This document shows, piece after piece, positions 35,980 to 45,954 of a stretch of 64,000 nt of DNA. The stretch is from Darksidea phi (Eukaryota > Ascomycota > Dothideomycetes > Pleosporales > Lentitheciaceae), in the NCBI GenBank assembly GCA_030770425.1, contig JASJFT010000054.1, forward strand, positions 1 through 64,000, read 5' to 3'. A program made the translations under genes and the position numbers. Numbering within the stretch: position 1 is the first letter of the stretch; each line of letters opens with the position of its first letter. The notes below the pieces were generated by a model that was not told the DNA's origin, did not search any database, and saw only the letters and a list, made by a program, of their open reading frames with translations.

Positions 35980-36539
35980 ACCGGCGCAGTGAAGGAGAGA
36001 AAGGTAAACAAGGAAAGAACGAGTGTTTGCTTGGCCGTGCTGATAGAGCCCACTGGAGGTTTGCGTATTTGAAGGGCCACCTTTCTGTTGCTCTTCAGAT
36101 GTTCGTAATACACTAAACCGTTTAGCCGCTAGCGACCCGCAAGCACCAACGGCATCGCAACATGGATCCCCACCACCAGCGACAGAATACACAAGACCCA
36201 ATCCAGCGCAATTTGGAGGCCGTGACGAGTCTTCTCGCCCGCCCAGGCTTTCTGTCCAATTTGACGCCCTCTCGTCTGCCTTCGCGCGCCGCCAGCGATT
36301 CTTCGCTCTCTCCGGGCTTCGAGGTCCAACACCACGCACGGGGCGCCTCTCTTCATCGCCAATCGCATTTGAATGTCGTCGCTTTCGAGGATGTACTCGA
36401 GCAGGCTGATCTCGTCTCGCCGTTGATTCAAGAGCCGTGTGCTGACGGGAACCCGCCGACCGTGGAACCGCGTGTGCTTGAGCACCTCGAGTCACACTTT
36501 GTCCAGGCACGTCGCGCGTTCTCTTCACTCTCGCCCAAC
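35980..36539. promoter_or_regulatory. divergent region ALG7 / SEH1, with an open frame preceding SEH1
   Basis: The first ~180 bp lie between ALG7's ATG and an upstream in-frame ATG at 36162. From 36162 to 36539 the SEH1 frame stays open for 126 codons (Pro/Ser/Arg-rich), so this part is either 5' UTR/promoter or an N-terminal extension of SEH1. Confidence 0.45.
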
Positions 36540-37804
36540 ATGGCCACAGAGCGCAGCTTCCAGACCTTCTCCCATGGCCATCAAGATCTCGTGCTTGCTG
36601 TCGACTTTAATTATTTTGGTACGCGCATGGTGACGGCGAGCTCAGACCACCGCCTCAAGGTATGGGACAAGAAGGACGATGCTTGGTCGCTCGTGGAGAG
36701 TTGGAAGGCACATGACGCTGAGATTGTCGATGTGAGTAGCACATCCCCATCTAACCATCCTTCCACCTTTCAACTAGACTGTACGCCCCCTCTAACATCT
36801 CCCAGGTGAAATGGAATGGTCCCTTTATGGGCGAAGTCGTCGGCAGCATCGGTGAAGATGGCCGCTGCAAGCTTTGGCAAGAGGACGTCACCGAAGTGCC
36901 CATGTCGGGTAGCCGCTTCAAGCTGATCACCAATATTGGCTCCCAGACAAACGCACCCTTCATGTCATTGGACTTCAAAAACATCATGCAAGAAACCTGG
37001 CTTGCTCTGATTACCCGCGATGGCCTCCTGCTTGTCTACGAGCCCGTCGACCAGAGCAGTCTCAACGAATGGACGATGCTGGCTGAGCATTGGGTGTGCG
37101 GCAACAACCCCCCGGAGCGCCAGGAAGAGGTGGGCTTCAAAGTCACCTTCCACAAAGAGAAGCTGCCGTGCTGGACAGCCATCATGGCCGGGCTGGACCG
37201 AAAATCGCTTGGATTGGCTGTTGCGGCCATGAACAGCGTTCATATCTTCAGGACCGACAAGACTAAGCGATTCTACCCGGTTGCTGAGCTGAAGGGTGCC
37301 AAACAAATTATCCGCGATGTAGCATGGGCGAACGGCTCGATGAGAGGCTATGACGTCCTAGCCACTGCTAGCAAAGATGGTGCTATACGCATCTACGAGT
37401 TGATGACTCCACGCTCTGACAAACCATCCCCCGCTGCCGATCCGATTTCCTCCCCACAACCGGGCAAGCAACGAAAGAATGTGTCTGGCATTAGTAGGGG
37501 ATTGAATGAAGCTTCCAAGGGTTCTGGCTCCTCTCAAGACAACGAGCAGTCCCCAGGACGCATTGCGCAGGTTGCGAAGCTCGTAGATACACTCACGGAT
37601 CACCATAGTGCGGTCTGGCGAGTTGCATTCTCGCAGATGGGTGGGTTTCCCAATCGAAAATCCCCATTTAGATGCTAACAAGCTACAGGCGACCTCCTCG
37701 TCTCGACCGGAGATGACGCTGCGATCCGCACTTGGAAGAAAGCCGTGAATGGTCACTGGCTTGAGTACGCAGAGATCGAAACAGCGTCAGCGCGCGACAA
37801 TTAG
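36540..37804 (+). CDS. SEH1: nucleoporin SEH1, WD40 beta-propeller
   Basis: Three exons from the chosen start: 36540..36731, 36806..37640 and 37689..37804, giving 380 residues. Starting at 36162 instead would give 506. I chose 36540 because SEH1 proteins begin just before the first WD repeat, here FSHGHQDLVLAVDFNYFGTR. Other repeats include SSDHRLKVWDKKDD, GSIGEDGRCKLWQED, TASKDGAIRIYEL and STGDDAAIRTWKK. SEH1 belongs to the Nup107-160 (Y) complex of the nuclear pore and also to the SEA/GATOR complex at the vacuole. A Ser/Pro/Gln-rich loop of ~60 residues (from about PRSDKPSPAADP) interrupts the propeller before the last repeats. All introns are GT-AG and phase-consistent. Confidence 0.92.
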
Positions 37805-38388
37805 CTTTCACAATAGAGGTTCAGAGGATGTATCCTTGGTTTGGGCGTTTCTTGGATACGTATGATCACACTGGGCGCGATGTGTTGGCTGCGGAGTCTT
37901 TGGGCGGTGAGCATCCTGGTTTTCACTGGACATTGAAATCACTTGCATTTACAGATACCCTATGACAGGTTCTCTGAATAGCGCTGAGCTTAGCTATCGC
38001 TTCAGTAGAGTCGATTGCAATGTTACCATTAGACATAGCTGGAGCGATTTTCGTGTCCTTCAACGTCCCTAGTGAGTCGTACGAGAAGTTTCTACTCACT
38101 AACACTCTTCTAGTGCCTTCAGCTGTAATATCCAGTTCACGTTCTTTCTTCTTCGTTAACTCGGTTCTCTCCCGTTCACTGGTTATGGCGATTTTCAACG
38201 ACATTGCGCGACCCGTGCGCCATACCACATTCCTCAGTCGTTCAGCCATCTCCATGCCACTCGCCCACATTCCACCTCCCCTCCCCACTTTTCGCCCTCC
38301 GCAAAAGTCCACAAGCAAGCCCGGCTCGAAGTCTCGGGAGTTATTACGACCAGTCAGGCCTCACTATCACCATCCTTTCCTCAGATTC
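37805..38388. other. spacer between SEH1 and the next gene
   Basis: About 580 bp on the same strand as both neighbours. The downstream gene's frame is open from 38020, so its true start may lie within this stretch. Nothing else was recognised. Confidence 0.4.
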
Positions 38389-40080
38389 ATGGAATCACCC
38401 ATCTTCTCCGCCAACAAACACCACGCCATGCTCTTCCACCGCCGCGCCGACTCCCAAAATCAAGATATCATTACCGCGCAATTTCCCAATCCCAAAGCTG
38501 CCCACCTCTCACCCAGTAACGTATCGATTGAGAGCTACCACACCCTTAAAACTATCGAAGAACCTTTAACGCTCTCTGGAGGTACGCCGCGACGCCCGCC
38601 ACAGCACCGCAGTCAGGATGTTGCGCAGGAAAGACAGCCCCTCGATCGCTCCCAATCATCCGAGTACTTTCTAGAAATTAGGAAGACTCCAGCACCAAAG
38701 GAGCCTAGGAGCCGGAAAACAGACTATGGGAAGATACATACTGATGCGACGGAGACACAGCCAGCATTCGAGAGTGATGCATTTGCAGTCCAAATGCCCA
38801 CAACTCGCGAACCCATCTTTGACACTCCGGTGTTCAGAGCGAAACTGCCCTCCCCTTCAAAAGCTCAGGTGGAAGCCTACCACACATACCAACAGAAAGC
38901 GCAGCAAGTGCGTGAGAGGAATAATAGCGAGGGTGTGAGGGTACCAAGCAAGATCGTTTCTTATGACTATGCCTACGCTGCGAATCACGACCGCCCCCTC
39001 CCTCAACCACTCGACGTGGATATCCCTCCACCAAATAGCCCCCTGCAACTCTCACCCGCAGGATCATTCCCCATTAGTCCACCACTCCCCCAACACGCAT
39101 GGAGGCGTACCGGACACCCCGTACAAGTCGATCTCCAAGGTTCCCGCTCAACAAGCGATTCGTCCAATATCTCCATCGCACGGAAACCCCTCGGCCTAGG
39201 CAACAACTCGTCAACCTTCCTCTCCACTACGACACCCACACGTACACGATACCACCACGGCGGCGACACATCAACTGGCGCCTCAGCCTCGCGCTCAACA
39301 CCGTCCCCTACCCCCACCCCCACCAAGATCAAAGTCCGTCTCAAGCCCCAAGCAGCAGCAGCTACACCCCAAGACCGTCTGCAGAAAGGGTCCCGGTGGG
39401 GCCTCTACAACCGCTCGTCCCCATCCTCAACTAACAGCTCCCGCTCCCCCAGTCCATCAAAATCCATACCGCACTCCGCGTACACGACAACAGGCGCAAG
39501 TGCAGGAGCCGCTGAACCGCTCTTTGCGTATACAAGTAAAGACATAACCGGCATACTCGCTCCAGCGGAAAAAGCGAAGAAGGAAAAGTACGACTCAAAG
39601 AGTCCATGGGCCTGGCTGCGTCCTGCGGGTCCCCGCATAGCAAAACCCACCGCAACCACCACCCAAACGGCCCCTATTCCAACGAGCCTAGGTCAAGGAC
39701 CCCCCACCCCCCACACATCAATCTACACCGATCCCTTCCTCCAACACGCTTCCTCCCCCATCCCCACACTCCCACCCACACCGATGTGCTCGCGTCCCGC
39801 ATCGCCTCGCAAACTACGCGCAGCTGCAATGCCTGCACCACATACGGAGAAGGGCAAGGTCGAGTCCGGCTTTGCGCAAGTCACGAGCTTGGGTTCCCTG
39901 GTTTTGAAGATTTGCTTGGCAGTGTATGTACTCGTAGGCTTGTATTTTATCCTCGATGCGATGCGGGAGGCGGTGCATGCGATCGGTGCGCCGTTTCGTT
40001 TTGTCGGGATGGTGTTTAGATATCTTTGGATGGGGGTTATGTGGGGTTTTGGGTTATTGGGCGGGGGGTGGGAGAGGTGA
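38389..40080 (+). CDS. hypothetical Pro/Ser-rich protein with C-terminal membrane anchor
   Basis: Single exon, 563 residues from ATG 38389 (MESPIFSANKHHAMLFHRRA). The frame is open from 38020, so earlier ATGs (38020 or 38185) would extend it to up to 686 residues; I chose the start where composition becomes coherent. Most of the protein is polar and rich in Ser, Pro and Thr. The C-terminus contains a clear hydrophobic segment (LVLKICLAVYVLVGLYFILD) and a second, aromatic one (MVFRYLWMGVMWGFGLL), so it is probably anchored in a membrane with a large N-terminal cytosolic part. No domain was recognised. Function is unknown. Confidence 0.75.
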   Translation: MESPIFSANKHHAMLFHRRADSQNQDIITAQFPNPKAAHLSPSNVSIESYHTLKTIEEPLTLSGGTPRRPPQHRSQDVAQERQPLDRSQSSEYFLEIRKTPAPKEPRSRKTDYGKIHTDATETQPAFESDAFAVQMPTTREPIFDTPVFRAKLPSPSKAQVEAYHTYQQKAQQVRERNNSEGVRVPSKIVSYDYAYAANHDRPLPQPLDVDIPPPNSPLQLSPAGSFPISPPLPQHAWRRTGHPVQVDLQGSRSTSDSSNISIARKPLGLGNNSSTFLSTTTPTRTRYHHGGDTSTGASASRSTPSPTPTPTKIKVRLKPQAAAATPQDRLQKGSRWGLYNRSSPSSTNSSRSPSPSKSIPHSAYTTTGASAGAAEPLFAYTSKDITGILAPAEKAKKEKYDSKSPWAWLRPAGPRIAKPTATTTQTAPIPTSLGQGPPTPHTSIYTDPFLQHASSPIPTLPPTPMCSRPASPRKLRAAAMPAPHTEKGKVESGFAQVTSLGSLVLKICLAVYVLVGLYFILDAMREAVHAIGAPFRFVGMVFRYLWMGVMWGFGLLGGGWER

Positions 40081-40370
40081 GTGGAGATTGCGGTTGGAAG
40101 GGCAAATGGTGGGAGGGAAGGGAGAAAGGAAAATAACGAATTTCTTGATCAGATGGTATCTTGACTGATCAATTGGTTGATAGAAAATAAATAGTTGAAA
40201 TAGAGGGCACGCTTGACGCCGTTTTCATCTATCAGGTATACCGTATACCGAGCAGATGTGTTGACTCCGAATCCGCGCTATGCAGTCCACATTGAACGCC
40301 AAACTCCGCGAGCTTTCCGCCCTAGTTCATCGTACAGTGGTTCCCTTTCGTGCGAAGCTTTTATTCGGGT

Positions 40371-41700
40371 TTACCGCCCACCTTGAGCACCTGCCATACC
40401 GGGCCCTTCTCTCGTCCATCCACCCCTCCGCATCCCCTCCTCAATCCGCCCCCAAATTCTTTCCACAACCTCGCGATCCCGCCATCTCCCCTTCTCACTT
40501 CCCGTCCACTTGTCCACTTTAACACTCATAACGCCGCGTCCCCACGCCTTCACGTTATCCGGATCGGCCTCACCTTCCCACCCGACATGCACACCGGGAT
40601 AATGAGTAAACAGCTCAATCGGGTTCGGATACTTGTAACTCTTAAACTGCCACGGTTGACCCGTTGTAAAGATCGCTACGACTCTTGACCAATAAGACGG
40701 TTTGAACATGGATGTTGAGTCGACTAGAATAAAGCGGAGAGGCACGGAGGATATGGAGGGGAGGAGGCGCTGCATTTGGAGGAAATTCGAGGTTGTGGTG
40801 TCGGTTGCGTTGGGCGGGATGAAGACACCGTCGTCGAGGAAGGATTTTATGTTCGACATGCGCAGGAGCGAGGAGGCGGAGGGGGAGAGGAGAATGATGG
40901 GTTGTTCGCTGCGACGGGCGGGTTTCTTTTGCAAGTTGGAGACGAGCGGGGCGTGGGGGTGGGCGCTGGGCTTGGGATCGGAAGGCCGCGAGCGGAGGAA
41001 CGTGGCAGCGGTTTTGCGGTACGCAGAAAAGTCCTGAATATCTCGTCAGCATTGATCCATTGGCGAACTAATTGGAGAGAAGAAAGAAACATACGATAGC
41101 CTTGGTCCCCCTCAAAGCCGTGTTATGGTCCCCCATCCTCCTCTCTCCATCATAAATCTGCAGCAACCGCGCATCCATCATCTTCTGGCCTCCTACCATA
41201 GCAGTCTTCTGCATCGCAACACCCTTCCCACCGGCAATAGCTGCAGCATCGCCAGCTGCCACGCTCGCTGCCGCACCCTCCAACGGCGCAATACTCTCGC
41301 TGACATCCGTGTCCCCACTCAACCAGGTAATCAGCTCAATCTTCTGCGCAAAGCTCAGAGCCTGCACGCTACCTCCCGCGCCTGACGGCAGTTCTTCATT
41401 GAGATGTTGAACAGCCGCGTAGTATTCGGTTACTTGCGCGTCTTTGTTTAGCCAGGCGAAGTATATGCTGCGTAGGTCGAGCGGCTTTTCGTCGGGAGCG
41501 AAGCGCGTTGGTGCCGTTATAGGGAAGGTTTTATGGTGCCCATCCTGATTGAAGGATATGTATGTTGCCTGTGCGAGGTCTGTGACGGTGTCTGCGGGTC
41601 CCGAGGGTGTGGGTGTAGTGGTGAGAATGGGTGGGTTGGAGGATGTTATGCTTAGGCGAAAGTTGTAGAGGGGATCGTCGAGCTCGGCTTGGGTCGCCAT
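40371..41700 (-). CDS. CDC73: Paf1 complex subunit CDC73 (parafibromin)
   Basis: Two exons, 41700..41095 and 41033..40371 (intron 61 bp), give 422 residues. CDC73 is part of the Paf1 complex, which travels with RNA polymerase II and supports elongation and histone modification. The C-terminal Ras-like CDC73 domain (about residues 240-410) is clear: PIILLSPSASSLLRMSNIKS, PLRFILVDSTSMFKPSYWSR, VVAIFTTGQPWQFKSYKY and WGRGVMSVKVDKW. The N-terminal part has LRSIYFAWLNKDAQVTEYYA and DARLLQIYDGERRMGDHNTAL, matching the family's conserved N-terminal segments. The end of the gene is intact (TAA at 40371..40373). Confidence 0.96.
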
Positions 41701-41771
41701 GGCGAATTGAGCGTGTTGGCAACGAGGTTTCAATGCGAAGGCGGTGGCCGAGTTGAAGTCAATGAATAAAG

Positions 41772-41807
41772 TTAGCGCGAATCATCGCGCTAAGGCAAGT
41801 CACGTGA
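41772..41807. promoter_or_regulatory. inverted repeat plus E-box upstream of CDC73
   Basis: TTAGCGCGA-ATCA-TCGCGCTAA (9-bp perfect arms, 4-nt centre), then six bases, then TCACGTGA. The pair begins 72 bp upstream of the CDC73 ATG. The E-box core CACGTG is a known bHLH target; the inverted repeat's binder is unknown. Confidence 0.5.
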
Positions 41808-42251
41808 GCTATTTCAGAGTTCAAACATTCACGTCTAGTCCTTCCAACCAGCATACACCGTCACATTGAGCATTTCGTATCTTCACTTCCTTTCTCGTAT
41901 TTCATGTTAGCTTAGATGGTTCACGCATTTTGACAATAGAATGGTCTGATACCTCTCAGTCCACACAAGCAGGATGCGGATATTGTACGAGCTACCCAAC
42001 AATATTCGATTTGTATAAGATATACTCATCCTTCTAAGCTCAAACACTGAATTCCTTCCAAGTATTGACACAATAAGCACATAATAAGTAAATCCGGCAC
42101 AAAGGGTTGCTGTCGTATTTTAAGTCCACAGTAATGCGTCAGAAGTTTATGCATGCATAAATACTTTGCAAGCAGGAGTTTCTACAGCAGTTTCTACTTT
42201 AATAAAATGATCTATTAAACCAAATAAACCATATTATCCCTCAACATCATC

Positions 42252-42335
42252 GCACGCGCCACGCCCTCTGCATGAGGCTCAGAACGTTGCGCCACGGCAC
42301 GCGCCACGCCCTCTTTCATGAGGCTCGGGCCGTTA
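42252..42335. repeat. two-copy direct repeat, 45-bp period
   Basis: GCACGCGCCACGCCCTCT followed by CATGAGGCTC occurs twice (42252..42289 and 42297..42335), with a one-base indel and a few substitutions between copies. It is GC-rich within AT-rich surroundings. Confidence 0.75.
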
Positions 42336-42991
42336 CTCTCGCAGTCTAGCCGTGACGACTGCAAGCAACAACCTTCTTGCGTTTCAAGGTATTCGGGACG
42401 AAATGCCTTTCTGTGTCACCTTTTTGGATTATTCCGCGAGTTTGACGACGCGATAGTTGCTACTCATTCGATAACCCATACTGTCCATTAAAGACTCTTA
42501 GAATATGTAGTATATAGAAGAACAATGTAGCTCCTAGTAAGTTGTTTAATGTAGAGGTTTTTACACAGACTGCGATGGGCTTAGGCAAGGGCTCGCTTAG
42601 CAAGGCGCTCGCTTATATCAACGCTCGTTGCAGTTCATGACGCAGATTCATGCTCAAGTACTGTACTTCTTCAAATCCTCTTCCTATCAACAATCTCTAT
42701 ACCGGATATACGGGCTGTGGACATCAGCTTTCCAGCTCTATAAACCATAATTGTAGGCCAAGAAAACTCTAAGGGGAAAGGATCATCCCTCACGACTTCA
42801 GGGGTACTTGCGGAAGTCTGCAAGCGAGTCCGTAGGATCCTCATCCATGCGACTTGATCTCAACTTCACGTCCTCCTAATCGACCGCCACTGACCACCCT
42901 ATATACCCATCACCTACAATGCGCAGAAGCAATCCATAATACCCCCTCTACCTTCCTCAAGCTCGCATGCATAAAATCTCTCCCCGCCAAA

Positions 42992-43912
42992 ATGTTACTT
43001 CACAATCTTCTCAACCTAGTGTTCATCATCATCATCGTCTTGCTCGCCCCTACCATCATTGCCAACAGTGACTCCGCAACAGCAGAAGCCGACCTCCTTT
43101 GGCCCGTCGCAGGCGAAACCTTCTCACTCAACCCCAAGGGCATGGCCGTAGTTTTCGCGATCCAAAACTACACCGAAGCGCAAAAACATGGGTGGAATTT
43201 TGACTGGACAATGTGCACTACGCGAGACGAGAACTTCCGCGAGTGTGCTTTCGAAGCGACGTATGACCGTGATGATCCAACAGATGGGAACACGCCTGTC
43301 ATATTGCGGAACGGCGAAGATGACGGTGACGTGCACATCGAAGTCGCGCACTCGCACTGGTACAACAGCGGAAAGGGCAATTCTCAATTCGACTACGCAC
43401 TATCCGGAGTCTATCTATTCGAATGGCGCTTTATGATGGGGCCCTACTGTATGAAAAACAAGACGCAATCCGAGTATGGTATCTCCAAGGACATAGCCAA
43501 AGGATCCTTCAACGTCACCATTAGTGCTACGGCGGCACCTATGCCTACCATGACGCCGGCAACTTGTGGCAGTTTCCTGGGGGCGGTGAGCTACTTAAAT
43601 TCGATTACTTCGTGGGATTTCCAACGGAGCGTCGCTAATTCCCCCGGGTGTGTGGGGACCGCTACTGTGACAAAGAGTGCGGAGCCGTGTCGAGCGACGC
43701 TGGATGAGGGGCAGGTTGGGACGGTGATGAGTGTTATGGAGTGGGATCAGACGCGTGCGACAGGGACGGCGACGGGTACAAGCACTGAGACTAGGATTGG
43801 GACTGGGACGACGAGTGAACAGACGCGGTTTGCAAATGCTGCCGGAAGTATCAGGTCAGGGGTTGCGACAACTTGCCTTCTCTTTTCATTAGTCATTGCT
43901 TTTACTAGATAG
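42992..43912 (+). CDS. secreted, probably GPI-anchored surface protein (DUF7136-like)
   Basis: Single exon, 306 residues from ATG 42992; in-frame sequence upstream has no ATG. A hydrophobic N-terminal signal (LLNLVFIIIIVLLAP) is followed by an extracellular domain of ~200 residues containing LLWPVAGETFSLNPKGMAVV, FAIQNYTEAQ and FEWRFMM, resembling the fungal DUF7136 family. Cysteines occur at spaced positions (TMCTT, RECAF, GPYCM, ATCGS, PGCVG, EPCRA), fitting disulfides. N-glycosylation sites NYT, NKT and NVT are present. A Thr/Gly-rich linker near the C-terminus leads to a terminal hydrophobic tail (GVATTCLLFSLVIAFTR), typical of GPI attachment. Function in the family is unknown. Confidence 0.85.
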   Translation: MLLHNLLNLVFIIIIVLLAPTIIANSDSATAEADLLWPVAGETFSLNPKGMAVVFAIQNYTEAQKHGWNFDWTMCTTRDENFRECAFEATYDRDDPTDGNTPVILRNGEDDGDVHIEVAHSHWYNSGKGNSQFDYALSGVYLFEWRFMMGPYCMKNKTQSEYGISKDIAKGSFNVTISATAAPMPTMTPATCGSFLGAVSYLNSITSWDFQRSVANSPGCVGTATVTKSAEPCRATLDEGQVGTVMSVMEWDQTRATGTATGTSTETRIGTGTTSEQTRFANAAGSIRSGVATTCLLFSLVIAFTR

Positions 43913-44604
43913 CTATATTCAAGCATTCTCCTTTGGTAGAGTAATAGTGTTCGACTCCGATCGCGCGTGTTACTAATATAGCGTGGGACGAACTGCAAGA
44001 TGGTAGGACATTGTTCATATAAAGAAGGGTGCCTGGACGAACTGACAATAACATAGAGTGGTGCTCGTTAAAGCAGGCGAAGCGATGCTGAGATGGGTAG
44101 CATGACCAGTGATCTCCAATGGTTTAGAATACTGTACCCCGACCATCCGAATCAAACCCTTTCTTCAGCTGTCCATTGTTGAAGTTAGGAGACGAAGAGA
44201 TAAAGTGGATTGAATGGATGCCTCATCGATATCATACAATCGTATATGGTATTCACGTTGATGGCTCTGTAGCCTAGATGCTAACGGAGCCATTGTAAAT
44301 CCTCGTCTATACTTGTCTTCTCTAGAGCTTGTACCAAAGAACGGCCCGTTTTTCGGTAGATGTAGACTCTGATCATGCTCCTGTTCTTCGAGCTAGCCGG
44401 CCCTCGAAAGAAGATTCATGTGGATATCTCTGAGGTTGTGCCATATATTTTCGGATCCACGTGGTTAGATATACCATTCTGGATCGCACATAAAGCAAGG
44501 ACTGGGAGGTTTAATGACTAGCCATGTCCGTCGGGCCGTAGAAGGTCATATTGTAAGAAAATTTCACTAAGATGTTCTAGAACACTTGCGAGGCGCATAT
44601 CTTA
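43913..44604. other. convergent spacer between the surface protein and F-box genes
   Basis: About 690 bp between two 3' ends. No coding frame, repeat or RNA gene was recognised. Confidence 0.5.
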
Positions 44605-45670
44605 TCATCCGAATGAGCCGAAAACAATAGCCTTTCCAGAAGAGCTGTCTTCCTGTTCCATGGATTTCTCGAGTGAACGAAGAAGAAGCGATGTGCGGAT
44701 GAGGAGCTCTATGGAACAATCAGCCCATCGAAGAAAAAGAAAGAATTATGCACGTACCGTCGTACTCGATCTCGTAGCTCACTGGCATATCCTCTTCATC
44801 TGCCCTTACGAGGAGTGGTGCGTCCCTTCTCAACTTGCGCTCCTTCACGTTGAATCGTATGCCTGTATTTTTGGATGGACTGACCCACAGTATGGCTTCG
44901 TCTGCCACGTCTCCATTCTCGATATTAGCATCTTTTATTGCTTCCTTCCCCTTGCCGACGACTGGCGCAGCCTTTTGTTGCACATCCTTGGTCGAAGCAC
45001 TGTCTCGTGAAGCCATGTCTTTCAGCCATTTCCTCCACACCCTCACAACGCCTTCCTCGACCTCCACAAAGCTAAACAATCCGTTTCGAGGCCCGATCTT
45101 GACGAGATTCGACTGTGACACCAATTGTGTGAATAGCTCGTCTCCATCCAAACTCAAAATTTGTTTCACCGCTTCACCCTCAGAGTGACCTTGTGCAGTT
45201 CCCGGATATGTGCGACTGCCCGGAATATCACCTCGCGGCCGTACCACTCGTCTACCGCCCGGCTCAGGTTCGCCCCGATGTGGCCGAAAGCGGGAGTACA
45301 TGTTTCGCATTTCGCCTAATCGCCTAAGTAAATTTGAGTCCTCTTCAGCGAAGGCAGTGTAATTTGAGAGACCATCGGTGCCTCGATAGGTGCAGAAGTA
45401 CGGCGGTTCGATAAGCTTTGCACTTGGGTGGTAACACTCAAGCAGGACGGAATGGGAGTCTAGCTCGGAAGCAGCGACTAGGCGGCTGTGCAAAATTCGG
45501 AGAATCAGTGCATATATGCGATGGGAGAGAAGGGTAAGAGAAAGCAACTGAGGGGTGGTCATAGGGATGAGGACGTGGAGTAGAAGCTAGGGGTATTAGT
45601 AGGCTCATGACCAAATGTGCTGTGGCGGTTCTACCTCATTTGGGAGCTTGTAGAGGTGGCATTCAACCAT
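44605..45670 (-). CDS. F-box domain protein
   Basis: Three exons: 45670..45635, 45586..44758 and 44708..44605, giving 322 residues. Exon 1 encodes only MVECHLYKLPNE; splicing to LLLHVLIPMTTPQLLSLTLL rebuilds an F-box (LPNELLLHVL). Exon 3 gives the C-terminus ELLIRTSLLLRSLEKSMEQE ending in GKAIVFGSFG. The F-box would bind Skp1 and make this a substrate receptor of an SCF ubiquitin ligase. The rest contains LLECYHPSAKLIEPPYFCTY and VVRVWRKWLKDM, seen in an uncharacterised fungal F-box family; no LRR or WD repeats are visible. Both introns are phase-consistent (GTAGAA...TAG, GTACGT...TAG). The gene is divergent from the ECM11-domain gene. Confidence 0.85.
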
Positions 45671-45954
45671 TGTGAGAGATGCGATAGCAGCAGTTCCCTG
45701 TGGAAGACCAGGAGTACTGAAAACATGATCGCACAGGCGTCATGGAGGGGAATGGAAATAAGTGAGTTGAACAGCGATAAGATATCGTCATTGAGACGAG
45801 CCGAGGCTACTCCGGATACGGTTAGATCATACCATTCATCGTGCTTGCCCTTTCTAGCTTCAACTACACTCCCACCTTTCGCGTATGACACTCACCATCT
45901 CACCTCTCCTCAACCAAAGGCCGCTACTGCTTGTATACTCATAATTCCGCAACC

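Larger units (their letters stand above)
41701..42991. other. gene-poor region upstream of CDC73 and of the GPI-type protein
   Basis: 1.3 kb between divergent genes. Close to CDC73 it holds a perfect 9-bp inverted repeat (41772..41793) and a palindromic E-box TCACGTGA (41800..41807). Further right is a 45-bp-period direct repeat (42252..42335) in an otherwise AT-rich stretch. No gene was recognised. Confidence 0.55.

Noticed and set aside
42854..42991. Upstream extension of the GPI-type surface protein
   Set aside because: The frame opens at TTG without an ATG; starting at 42992 puts the signal peptide at the N-terminus as expected.
45931..45954. Upstream extension of the ECM11 gene to a TTG codon
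   Set aside because: TTG is not a usual eukaryotic start; the ATG at 45955 is used.
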